A stretch of 64,000 nucleotides of DNA from Berberis thunbergii. Lineage: Eukaryota; Streptophyta; Magnoliopsida; Ranunculales; Berberidaceae. Under the pieces are notes generated by a model. That model saw nothing but the letters and a program-made list of their open reading frames with translations. It had not been told where the DNA came from and searched no databases. Below, one piece after another: positions 45,160 to 55,899 of this stretch. The stretch's first letter is position 1; each line of letters starts with the position of its first letter. The stretch covers positions 248,001-312,000 of the forward strand of contig QNQO01005873.1 of assembly GCA_003290165.1 (NCBI GenBank), in the 5' to 3' direction. Made by a program: the position numbers and the translations under genes.

Positions 45160-46334
45160 CATATGTACTTCATGCTTTCTCTTTCGGCATTGTGTTCAAT
45201 CTTTGTCTGGATGTCCTTGTAGTAGGATAGTTAAATCCCAAAATAGGAATTAGGTTAACTTGTTTTGCCTACGTGCATGTTTCCCTGTTCCAGTCAGTTT
45301 AGATCCCACGACGAGGCAGTTTAATCCCAAAATAGGAGTTAAGTTGTTTGAGAAGTATTCCCATTTAAGTGGACCATGCTTCTTGACATAAGCTAGCCGC
45401 TTCCCGAATGGGGGTCGACTTAACTGGCTAGTCTGACTTATTCCTGAATAGGGCTTAAGTGTTAGAGTGTCTATTTTGGCCCGAACAGACCCTGAACAGG
45501 GCTTCGGTATAAGGGAATTTATCTTGGCTCGAACGGATTAGATTCCATAAAATAACGCATCTTGACCTTGAGCAGGGCTTAAGTATAAATAATATTATCT
45601 TCGTCCAGATGAACTAGATTTTGTGAGACAGTCCGGTTTAATCATGAACTTCTGGTGGCTGGGAGGTCACCTAGCCCGAACAGGCTGGAGTTCACAGTGG
45701 CGGTGTTGCCATGAGGTTTGACTCAGTATGTTATACAACATTGTTGTTCCTTAGGTGGACCAGGTCATTTATGTGTGGCGGGTTGTCGTTGTTTTGAACA
45801 AGATTAAACTTGGTCGTTGTGCACAATCTTGGTCTTCTTGTTCTAATTAGAAAATCTGAGCACGATGTGTCGTTGTGAGACTAGACTCAATTTGCCATGA
45901 GCGCGGTGAGCCATCGTAAGATTGGACTCAGTCCGCTACATAGCTCTATGGTTCCTTAAGCGGACTAGATCACTTATACGTGGTGAGTTGTCGATATCCT
46001 GAAATGGACTAAACTAGGCCACTATGCGTCATTGTGGTCTCCTTGGTCGAACCAGGTCATCCGAGCACTGTGAGCCATTGTGAGACTGGACTCCATCTTC
46101 CATGAGTGCGATGAGCCGTTATGAGACTGGACTCAATCCACTATGAGCGCGGCGAGCCGTCGTGAGACTGCACTCAGTCCACTATGAATGCGGTAAGCCA
46201 TCGTGAGATTGGACTCGGTTCTCTATGAGCGTGGTGAACTATCATGAAACTGGATTGGGTTCGCTACATAGCACCATGGTTCCTTAGGTGGACTAGGTCG
46301 CTTATGCACAGTGAGTTGTCGACATGCGTTCATC
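45160..46334. repeat. Tandem-repeat region with ~41-bp and ~330-bp periods
   Basis: The phrase GAGACTGGACTCAATCC...ATGAGCGCGG recurs about every 41 bases at 46100-46235. A longer block (GGTTCCTTAGGTGGACTAGG...GTGAGTTGTCGA) recurs at about 45740, 45950 and 46275. Another repeated phrase, TCCCAAAATAGGA, is at about 45236 and 45333. It occupies the place where gag-RT of the minus element should be. Confidence 0.7.
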
Positions 46335-46900
46335 TGTCCAAATCCTTCCTAATCGATTCCTGATCAGAAAAAATGAACAACAGTGAGCCAAGAAACCACT
46401 GCGGTGGCCGGAGGCACTCCAATACTAAATTCAAGTGACTGTAAATTAGATTGATAGTGCGTACCTTTCTCATTCCCTTTGTTCACCTTATATAGCGAAG
46501 CCTTTACTCTTTTATTGACTATATTGTTGAATCGTGATAGAGGGATGAGATCTCACTAAGGATCTTACTTGTCCATAACTGCGTTGCATTCTGTACTTGG
46601 TTCTGTTTGGGACTCAATACTTGATTAGATCATGAGTTGTACAAAATATATCTTGAGCTTGTGACAGTCCAGAAATTTGTGTTCGGGCCTTATTGTCTTG
46701 GGCCAAACTCCAAGATTTGCGCCACGATGGGCTTGCATGATCTGGGTTGGATGCCTAACTTACGACTGAATGTTGATTTGGCTTAGTTTGGATTGGATCA
46801 TGTTTAGGCCTAGTCGAGACCACGTTGAGGCCTTACTGTATTAGTATTGGCCCGTGCTACGTGTGTGGTTGTGACTGGGTGACTATTTAATGTCTCATCA
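46335..46900 (-). repeat. Diverged Tat-like LTR (minus strand)
   Basis: The minus strand starts TGATGAGACATTAAATAG at 46900. It has a TATA box CTATATAAGG (about 46490), ATTGGAGTGCCTCCGGCCAC and GGCTCACTG blocks like the other LTRs. The left edge is uncertain. No purine tract flanks the right side, so it could be a 5' LTR, but no primer site follows. Confidence 0.6.
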
Positions 46901-47329
46901 ACATTATAGAGAGAATGTTATCACTATTTCATTAATTAGTTAAAAACGCTATTATAGATTGCTATGAATGAGTTATGTTATGGTTGTTTTATGCCCAAGT
47001 CGTGTGTTCAAGTCTCGACAACAATGCATTTTTTATTTTGAATATTTCAAGTCTTAGTCTCTACATCTTCTCCTCTCTACCTAATTTCAATTCTCTCACA
47101 ATTGCAACTCTTTTTCATCTCCTCCTCTCCACCTCTGCTTCTCCATCTTATCCTCTTACTAAAAGAGGAGTGGTTCTACGCTGCCTGATGGTCCATGCCT
47201 GGATGGTACCAGGCACGTGCCTGGTGATGAGGTGGCAACCTCATCAAAAAGCAAAAAAAAAAAACAAAGTGAATTAAGTGTAAAAGTAGATCCTCCATTG
47301 TGATCAACAGAATGAATTAAGTGTAAAAA
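46901..47329. other. Spacer with low-complexity pyrimidine tract
   Basis: No gene. A 16-base direct repeat TGAATTAAGTGTAAAA occurs at 47271 and 47313, after an A-rich run. Confidence 0.35.
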
Positions 47330-47589
47330 CATAGTGAACGCTGTGATCTGCCTCCTCAACCTCTGCCGAGTAAAGTTCCTGGCTGAGGTAGATGACAAAG
47401 TGCCCCTAGCTGAAAGAGATGAGGAGGACAATGGCGTCGGATCGGCACCTAGAATGCACAACAATAGATCATCAGGAATCCCGTATGTTTACGAAGAAAT
47501 TCCAGATCCAATTCAGAGAGCAACCTTTCCTCAAAGAACTTGCGGCACTTAGCAAACAGATTTTCGAAAAACTGATTCTAGCCCACCAT
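47330..47589 (-). pseudogene. Antisense ORF of Tat-like gypsy element, copy G (N-terminal only)
   Basis: The start is near 47589. Frames read KFFEERLLSELDLEFLRKH, then DDLLLCILGADPTPLSSSS, aligning with the N-terminus of copies C and E. A TATA-like CTATATAGA lies about 120 bases upstream (47712-47720). It is truncated after about 85 residues. It precedes the purine tract and LTR at 47882. Confidence 0.55.
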
Positions 47590-47881
47590 GAAAGATAGTA
47601 CAAGCTTCGAATACGGAAGTTGAGCAAAGTCAAAAGCACAAAATGCGCTATGAAAAAACATACTCTCTGAGATCTAATGTGTAAATAAGCCAAGCTTCAC
47701 AGAGAGGAGATCTATATAGAAAACGGAACTCCCTCCTTTCTTTCTTTCGAGCTGACGCAAGCCCAATTAATGAAACTCGTCTCTCGAGGAAGTAACTCAG
47801 ATTCAACCATCATGACTGCACAGTTGCTTCATGAAATGACTTGGTGGACCATTGACATGGCCCACCAACTCGAGGGGAGTA

Positions 47882-48577
47882 GAGACATCAAACCGCTCTC
47901 TGATCAGCACCGTACACGTGTTATAATAATCTCGTCATCAGAAACAAATAGGCCTGATTGCATGCTCAATCCAGTGAGGCCAAGACAACATTAATCCACT
48001 ATTGCATATTTCAGAACGTTGGACTCAAATTGCAGTGCCTTAATAAGCACATGCGTCATGCGGTCAAGCCCAATACTCATAAGCACGGATAAGGAAAGAA
48101 TAAGCTTTGAAAAGGCAAGTATCTGGAGGATCGACCCAAGACAAACAAGCCAGCAATACATCGAATCCGACTAGGAAACATATACTAGAGTATAAGTCGG
48201 GAAAGGAAACTTGCTTGCATTGACATCACTCAGAAAGGGAAACCTCTCCCGCAGATCTAGGAGAACAAGTCATGTAGGGAAACTACCCCACATAGGCATC
48301 TCCTAAACATGAAAGGATCTCCAGCAAGATCTATTTTCCTAAACTATGTCACCAAAGGTCTAGCTGAACAAGGACTCTCACACTATAAAAGAAGATAAGG
48401 TCGATGAACTAAGATACGCTAGAAAAAGCCAATTTACAGTTTTAAGCCTCTCCAAACCCTTATCTAACTTAAGCATCGGAGTGCCATCGGCCTCCACATG
48501 TGGGTCTTTGGCTCATGTGTGCTACTTGTGTAGGTCTAAGTAAAAGCGAATAAGGAGAGCAAGAATCGACTACATCA
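47882..48577 (+). repeat. Tat-like gypsy LTR (copy 7)
   Basis: Purine tract CTCGAGGGGAGTAG (47870-47883), then an LTR lacking the first few bases. It has TATA ACTATAAAAGAAG at about 48381 and ends GACTACATCA. It is followed directly by gag sequence of a Tat element in mid-protein, not by a primer site, so it belongs to a different insertion or a recombination junction. Confidence 0.8.
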
Positions 48578-48617
48578 GTGACCATATTAAAAAAATGCTC
48601 AAAAATACATCTCCCTC

Positions 48618-49078
48618 GAGAAGATGTTGGTCGCCAAAAAGAATAACGAGTCTGAGAAAAGATCCTTCTCAACAAATCGGTAAAGGAGAGTGGAGAAAAG
48701 AAGAGATGATAGACCACGGGAGGAAAGTGGCCAATCGAAAACACATTAGACCAATGGCAGGTACAAATTCAGCAACCAAGAACCCGAAAAGCTGCAATCC
48801 GAAAGAGCCAGACATGAATAGATATGAATGCAGTCAACACAAAGTACAAACCATTCACAACTTTGAAAACGAGCCAGTCAAATGTCCTGAAGTCCATGGC
48901 AAGTTGGTAGGATGTCAAATGGCCACTCAAGCAGAAGCGAGATCTGTTCGGATGAGATAAGAACAAGTGATGTTCTTTCCACAAGGACCACGGACATGAT
49001 ATAGAAGACTGCTACAACTTGAAGAATGAAATCAAGTACTGGTTTCCGAAAGGACAACTCGGTGAATTTTTGGATTGA
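48618..49078 (+). pseudogene. Tat-like gag C-terminal part with zinc knuckle
   Basis: Pieces in two frames: EKMLVAKKNNESEKRSF, YKPFTTLKTSQSNVLKSM and DKNK*CSFHKDHGHDIEDC followed by YNLKNEI. The C..H...H.....C zinc motif CSFHKDHGHDIEDCYNLK is characteristic of Tat-lineage gag proteins, where relatives have CRFHxDHGHDTEDC. A stop directly precedes the first cysteine. It leads into protease at 49140. Confidence 0.8.
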
Positions 49079-49139
49079 AAGACAAATAGTCCAAAGAGAA
49101 AAAGAAAGTGAACGGTTAGAACGTGTTCAAATGAGCAGA

Positions 49140-49620
49140 CCAGAGAGTTGATCCTGCACAGGGAGTTCATTTCCCACACAATGAAGCCCTCGTGATCTCG
49201 GTTTCTAGCCAAGTGGGAGGTCAAAAGAGTACTCATCGACACGGGTAGCTTAGCCAATCTCCTATTCCTGGCAGAATTCCACAAGATGCAATTCAACGAA
49301 GAAGGACTAACACCCATTGACCAACCCATGGTTGGTTTCAGCAGGGAGCAATGCCACCCACTCGGTCTAATCCGACTACCAGTCGTGGTAGGAACACCAA
49401 GGAAAAAATGAGTCCTATTAACGGACTTCTTTGTTGTTGAAATGCTTTCAGCCTACAATATGCTTTTGGGAAGACCCTGGCTACACGAAATGGGTGCAAT
49501 ATCTTACACCTTACACCAATGTTGATGTACCACGTCAGCGACAACATTGGGGTCGTCAAAGGAGATCAGCCGGCTGCGCGCGAATGTCACTATGCAATAA
49601 TGAAGGCCCCCGACAGATAG
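49140..49620 (+). pseudogene. Tat-like aspartic protease
   Basis: The frame reads WEVKRVLIDTGSLANLLF (the active-site DTGS is intact), then PMVGFSREQCHPLGLIRLPV, a stop, and FFVVEMLSAYNMLLGRPWLH, ending with VKGDQPAAREC in another frame. This is the standard gypsy Tat protease with the SAYNxxLGRP motif. Inactive because of the stop and frameshift. Confidence 0.88.
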
Positions 49621-49789
49621 CAATCACATTCATGACTAGAAGAGCCATTACGACAACCCAGTCAATTACAAATGAATCATGGCCTATCATAGGACAATTC
49701 AGTTCCAATTAGTCTAAGAGGCCAACCAAATACTGGACAACCGAAAGGCGAAGCAACACCAGTTCATCTGGACGGTGAAGAGGGAAAAA

Positions 49790-51230
49790 AACAATTCAGA
49801 TTGGCACAAAACTTCACCTAAAACTAACTAAGCAGCTGATTCAACTATTGAAAGACAATCAAAACGTCTTTGCCTGGATAATGAAGGACATGGTAGGCAT
49901 CGATCCCTTCATCATCACTCACAGGTTGCAAGTCAACCAAGATAAATCCAGTTGCCCCAGAGGGTAACCAAGCAATCAACGAGGAAATGCATCTTTTAAT
50001 GAATGCAGGATGATCAAGGAATCCTACTACCCGGACTGGCTGGCCGACATAGTTCTGGTCAAGAAAAAATGGTAAATGGAGGGTGTGTGTAGATTACACG
50101 GACTTGAACAAGGCCTGCCTGAAAGATAGCTTCCTACTTCCACGAATAGATCAAATAGTGTATGCCACTTCCGGACACGAACTACTAAGCTTCATGGATG
50201 AATACTCTGTCTACAACCAGATACAAATGCACCCACCAGACCAGGAGAAAACACTTTCATAATGGAAAGAGCTACGTATTGCTATCGAGTAATGCCATTC
50301 GGACTAAAGAATGCGGAAGCCACGTCCCAACGTCTTGTGAACGTGATGTTCATAGATCAAATAGGCAAGACCATGGAGGTGTAAATTAACGAAATTCTAG
50401 TTAAAGTTCGATGAAAAGATGAAGACATCAAATACCTTGAAGCAAGCCTTCTCTCAGCTCCGAAAGTACAACATGAAGCTGAACCCAAAAAATATACGTA
50501 TGGAATAGAATCAGGGAAATTTCTCAGGTATATGATTAATCAGACAGGGATCAAAGCCGATCTGAAACAGATACAAGCACTCCTAAACATGCAATCACCT
50601 ACCAACATTAAAGGTGTACAAAGCCTCAATGGTAGAATAACAGACTTGAATAGGTTCATCTTTAGATCATCAGACAAGTGCCTTCCCTTCTTCAAGATCT
50701 TGAAAGGGAACAAAACATTCAAATGGAGTGAAGAATGTGAAAAGGCTTTCCAAAGCCTAAAGGCGTACATTGAGAGCATTGAACTATTATCAAAGCCAAA
50801 AAAAGGAGAAACATTGTACTTAAAACTATCAGTGTCAGAACGTGCAGTCAGTTCAACACTAATATGAGAAGAAATTGACACACAAAAGCAAGTTTACTAC
50901 GTCGGCAAGACATTTGCGGACGCAGAAGTTAATTACCCATCTATGGAGAAATGACCGCTTGCCCTTGTCGTATCTCCAAGAAAGTTGCGACCATACTTTC
51001 AAGCCCATCCCATCACTGTCATGGCCGAACAACCATTTCGGTCAATGCACAAACCAGAGCTATCAAGAAGAATGGTGAAATGGGCAGTGGAACTCGGTCA
51101 ACTCGATATTAGTTATACTTTTAAAACTACAATAAAAGCTTTGGCATTAGAAGACTTCATTGCCGAGTTCACAGATATCAACAAACATCGACTGAACAAC
51201 AATCAAAAAGAAGAAAACACTTAACCAACT
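49790..51230 (+). pseudogene. Tat-like reverse transcriptase and first RNase H
   Basis: Motifs across frames: YYPDWLADIVLVKKK, GKWRVCVDYTDLNKACLKDS, SFMDEYSVYNQIQMHPPDQE (retains the first catalytic Asp), then V*INEILVKVR where the YVDD box should be, so the catalytic aspartates are lost. Next come MINQTGIKADLKQIQALLNM, FKWSEECEKAFQSLK, then RNase H pieces QVYYVGKTFADAE, RPYFQAHPITVMAEQPFRSM, and MVKWAVELGQLDISY. Many stops are present; the order is that of Ty3/gypsy elements. Confidence 0.87.
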
Positions 51231-51234
51231 GCTC

Positions 51235-51700
51235 ACGAATGGATCCTGCGCTGGGACAAAGCATCCAACGAGAAGAGGAGTGGAGTTAAAATAATTGTGT
51301 ACAACTCGGAAGGAGTAACATTGGATAAGGCAATAAAACTTAGTTTCAAAATCTCAAACAACGAAGCCAAGTATGAAGCAGTGATAGCTGAATTTTATTT
51401 GGCCAAATACCTCAGAATAAAAAAAGTGAACATTTTCACTAACACAAATTTGTAGTCAATCAGTTGAATGGCGAATTCCAAGTAAAAACGGACGGATGAA
51501 AGCCTATCATCAAAAGGCAAATGAGCTGGTTGAAATCTTCAAAAAAGTAATCGTTCAACGATGCGCAATGGCAAAAATGATAATCCACTCATCACAGTAC
51601 TAGAGAGCTTAATACTGGAAAACAAAGCGCAAAAAGTATACAACAGATCATGAAAGCAATTGAACGACTTCAATCGTGACGTACATACAAATCAGGGCAC
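51235..51700 (+). pseudogene. Second (archaeal-type) RNase H of the Tat-like element
   Basis: The frame reads GVKIIVYNSEGVTLDKAIKL, then NNEAKYEAVIAEFYLAKYLR and NIFTNTNL. The NNEAEYEAxxAGLxLA pattern is the extra RNase H that distinguishes Tat/Ogre/Retand elements from other gypsy lineages. The last Asp (usually SDSxL) is TNTNL here. This is the best lineage marker in the element. Confidence 0.8.
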
Positions 51701-51779
51701 CACCAACTGATATGATAGAGGACCAAAAACTACGAAACAGAGTGGCACGATACACACTGATTAACGACACGCTTTATAA

Positions 51780-54400
51780 AAGGTTTGCTACAGGTCTGTT
51801 GCTAAGATGCATGTCACTTAACAACGCCGACTATGTTTTATGAGAAATCCATTTCGGTATATGTGGGAACCATCCAAGAGTGGGAACATTAGCTCGCAAA
51901 GCCTTAACATTGGAATACTACTGGCCAACGATGCAAAAAGACGCGAATGAAATAGTTTGGACTTGTGACAAGTGCAAATGATTCGCCTCGTACACTCACA
52001 TGCCAGGCAATAACTTAATCCCGATGAGTTGTATGTGGCCATTTGCACAATGGGGAATGGACATTGTAGGGCCACTTCTAGCATATGACATAAAGAAGTC
52101 TCACCTCGTGGCAGTAGATTACTTCACCAAATGGGTAGAAGTAGAACAATGGCAAAGATTAAAGAGGCTCAAATTGAAAACTTTCTCTGGAAGATTATAA
52201 TATGCAGATTTGGAATGCCCAAAGTAATTATCACTAACAATGGAAAATATTTGAAGGGAAGAAAGTAAAAAGTTGTGTGATGCGCTATTTTAATAGCACA
52301 CAACTTAATACTCTGCTTTGTGATTATAGTATAAAAAAAGTAGGGATCGTTCTGGACCGGGGATTAGAGGGCTTGCCAACTAGCACTAAGAATAACTAAA
52401 AGATAACTAACAACCTAATTAAGTAAATATTGCGGGGTTGAATTTTCTAAGTTAAACTATGAAAATAACTACGAAAATTAATAGAACTAAAGGGATGGCA
52501 AAGATGAGAAAATAGCTAAGGGTTTATCTCCACACACCAAACATATGCTCATAAATCAATTTTCAATAATCACTGGCTAATTCGTGAGAGACAATGCTCA
52601 AGATTAACCATGATCAACACTGCATTAATCTTATTATTTCCCAAGTTCGTTGAATTAAACTTAGTGTCACTTTCAAACTATCCTTATCATGCTATCTAAT
52701 TAAGAATCGCAAGTTAGATAACAATCTAAGATCATTAAGTTTTGTGGAAAATATGAACACTGACTAGGCAATTACAAGTATGATCAGCCTCGTGTTCTTA
52801 CATAGGTTCTTACTTAACCTTACCAACGTTCCTTGGTATTTACTACTTGTGAGTACAAGATTATAACTATTAGGTGAAATTTTCCTATACTCTAGCCCCA
52901 AATCCTAGAATGCTTAATAAATTGGCCACCTTAACAAACATACAAAGAAAAGTTCTTTATAAAGTAGTTAAGCAAAACACAATCACTAATAGCAAAGAAG
53001 ATTAAATTCAATTAATTCATAAAACACATGTTTGAGGCTTTGAATCCACCCCTAGCTAAGAGGAGTTTAGCTAGACATATTAATTATGTTCAAACAGTAA
53101 CCCATAGTTAATAATCAAGTGAAATAAGAAAAAGAGAGGTTTAGAGATGAAAAACGATGTTGCCTGATCCGTTGTGGTAAAAAAATGGATTGCGGAGTGT
53201 GGATAGCAGAGAGAAAGAAATATAAATTTCTTTCTTCCTCACGATCTGTTCTTCAGACTTTTCTTCTTCTGTTGTGTTTCGATCTACTCCTGCTCTGACT
53301 AGCTGTAACTGAAGAAGGCGTGAAGATGAAGAGAGGATCGAGTGGAAGAACAGAGGACGAGATGTGGTTCGATCGGTGGTAGCTGTACGGAACAGACGAT
53401 GTGGCTGAGGAGAGAAGGTGATGAAAAGTGATGGCTCTTTGGCTTTGATTGCGAGGAAGATGAGGTTGTGGATGAGTGATTTCTCCAAAGCAAGGTATCG
53501 TCCCTTTTATAATTGTTTTCTTCTCGGTTTCCTTCTTTGCGTGGTTTCCTTTTGCAATCAGTATTTCTGAATTGCCAATTTGCTTCACTTAGCTTCTATT
53601 TTGGAATCTTGTAATTGAAAACCTACACAAACACAAAAATAACAATTAGTACCACAATTAACAAGTAATAGCAAAAAATATATATAGAAATATGGTACTA
53701 AAAATTGCCTAATTATGCTCCTATCATTGTATGAAAACTTAAATATCAAACAACACTTCTCAGCACTTGCCCACCCACAAGCCAACGGACAAGTAGAGGT
53801 GACCAACAGGACAATCCGAGAAGCAATCAAAACATCAAAAAGATTCTCATGTTGGTCACCTCTGTTGAAGCAATCAAAACGAAGCTCGAAGCATCAAAAG
53901 GATCATGGGCGTCCGAATTGCTAGGAATCCTCTAGGCCTACAAAACAACGAAGAAAACTTTGATCAGAAAAACATCGATCGACCTGGCATACAGATCTAA
54001 AACAATGGTACCAGTAGAAATTCTCATGCTAACATCCAGAACCATAGAGTTCCAAACTGAAGATAACAACGAAGCGCTACGAGTCAGATTGGACTTTCTC
54101 AATGAGAAACGAGACAAAACTTCAATCAAAGCAACGACCTACCAACAAAAAATGGCTAGTTACTAATCCGAAAAAGTAAAGCCTCGCACATTCATCATTG
54201 GCGACTAGGTGCTCAAAAAGGTCCAACTCAATACAAAAGAACTAGGCGTGGATAAACTAAATCCAAGTTGGGAAGGACCAAATAAAGTAGTAAAAATCAA
54301 TAGACCAGGAACATACTGGTTAGAAGATTTGAAAGACAAACAACAAAAAAACCATAGAATGTCGAACACTTGAAGAAGTATTATCAATAAACTTCCAAAT
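51780..54400 (+). pseudogene. Tat-like integrase, split by a solo LTR
   Basis: First half 51780-52277: IHFGICGNHPRVGTLARKAL (zinc-finger histidines), WTCDKCK (cysteines), QWGMDIVGPL (first catalytic Asp), LVAVDYFTKWVEVEQ, IITNNGKYL (second catalytic Asp now Asn). It is cut at KKL by the solo LTR 52278-53726 and resumes YENLNIKQHFSALAHPQANG then QVEVTNRTI (catalytic Glu retained). The C-terminal part after 53900 is badly frameshifted (NPSWEGP-like region near 54260). Dead. Confidence 0.87.
52278..53726 (-). repeat. Solo LTR of an Athila-like gypsy element
   Basis: 1,449 bp, minus orientation: TGATAGGAGCATAATTAGGC at 53726 down to GCGCATCA at 52278. It is homologous along its length to the LTR at 60639-63043. 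The target duplication is TTGTG (52273-52277) and TTGTA (53727-53731), 4 of 5 identical. There is no internal sequence, so it arose by LTR-LTR recombination. It interrupts the integrase of the Tat-like element. Confidence 0.9.
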
Positions 54401-54439
54401 TCCAAGAACACTTCATCTCGTATTCCAAAAATTTAATCC

Positions 54440-55540
54440 AGTCAAGACACCAAAGTTAGACTAAGAATTTACTCGTAAATCTTCTGGCCCGACTAACACA
54501 TCGAACCATGATGTGTACTGAAAAGAGTTTGGACGTATAAGTTAGACTTACTGGTAAATCTTATTGTCCGACTAACATGTCGGACCATGAAGTGTACTTA
54601 AAAGAGTCTCAACGTATAAGTCAGACTTACTCGTACATATTTTGGCCCGACTAACATGTTGGACCATGAAGCGTACTTAAAAGAGTTTGGACATATAAGT
54701 CAGACTTACTCGTAAACCTTCTGGCCGACAAACATGTAGGACCATGAAGTATATTTAATAAGTCTGGACGTATAAGTCAGACTTCGTGACCTTCTGGTTG
54801 ACAAACATGTTGGACCACGACATATATTTAAAAAGTTTGGACATATAAGTCAAACTTACTCGTAAATCTTATGGCCCAACTTGCATGTAGGACCATGAAG
54901 TGTACTAAAAATAGTCTGGACGTATAAGTCAGACTTACTCGTAAACCTTCTGGTCGACAAACATGTCGGACCTCGAAGTATATTTAACAAGTCTGGACGT
55001 AGAAGTCGGACTTACTTGTAAATCTTCCTGACTAACATGTCGGACCACGAAGTGTACTTAAAAAATTTTGGACGAATAAGTCAGACTTACTCATAAACCT
55101 TCTAGTCGACAAACATGTCGGACCACAAAGTATATTTAATAAGTCTGGACATATAAGTCAGACTTACTTGTGAACCTTCTGGGCGACAAACATGTCGGAC
55201 CATGAAGTATATTTAATATGTCTGAACGTATAACTCAGACTTACTAGTAAATCTTCTGGCCTGACAAACATGTCGGACCATGAAGTGTACTTAAAATTGT
55301 CTGGACGTATAAGTCAGACTTACTCATAACCCTTCTGGCCAACAAACACGTCAGACCACGAAGTATATTTAATAAGTCTGGACGTATAAGTCAGACTTAC
55401 TAAAAAATCTTCTAGCCCAGTCAACAGGCCGGACCACGAAGTGTACTTAAAGAAGACATGACGTCCAAGTCAGACTTAGTCACAAAATCTATAATCCGAC
55501 CATGGAGCACATCTAACAAGTCAGGGCGAATAAGTCAGAC
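54440..55540. repeat. 79-bp tandem array of the Tat-like element
   Basis: Thirteen to fourteen units, landmark GGACCAtGAAG at about 54580, 54660, 54739, 54811, 54891, 54967, 55041, 55119, 55196, 55274, 55351 and 55430 (spacing 72-80, mostly 78-79). Two variants occur: type A (GACTAACATG...GTGTACTTAAAAG) and type B (GACAAACATG...GTATATTTAATAAG). It lies between integrase and the antisense ORF. Confidence 0.92.
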
Positions 55541-55899
55541 TCAATAAAAAGTTATAGACAATTAATTAACAAGTTCAAAAGAAGGAATTCAACCAAGTCT
55601 AAACTACTAAGTTAGACAAAGAGATATACGAAGCTAGAACGACGTCAAACTATTTATTTTCTATTATTGATCACAAGGTTTGCCTAGACGTTAAAAGTAA
55701 GGATTCAACTACGACAATTTCCAAAGACACAGTATATAAGCAGAGACATGCAGATCAAAAAGCGTCACTACAAAAAAGACAAAGAAACAAAAAATAGACA
55801 AGTATAAACAAAATGAATTTTCCATTTATTTTATTCGGTTTCATCCGGAGAAGAATATATAATAGTTGGAGAGGATATAGTCAAAGCAAGGACAGTCAA
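55541..55899. other. Spacer between 79-bp array and aORF copy H
   Basis: Decayed array edge, then AT-rich sequence. No gene. Confidence 0.4.

Noticed and set aside
47271..47328. 16-bp direct repeats TGAATTAAGTGTAAAA as a target duplication
   Set aside because: They enclose only 26 bases without element features and the adjacent A-run is outside; more likely a local duplication.
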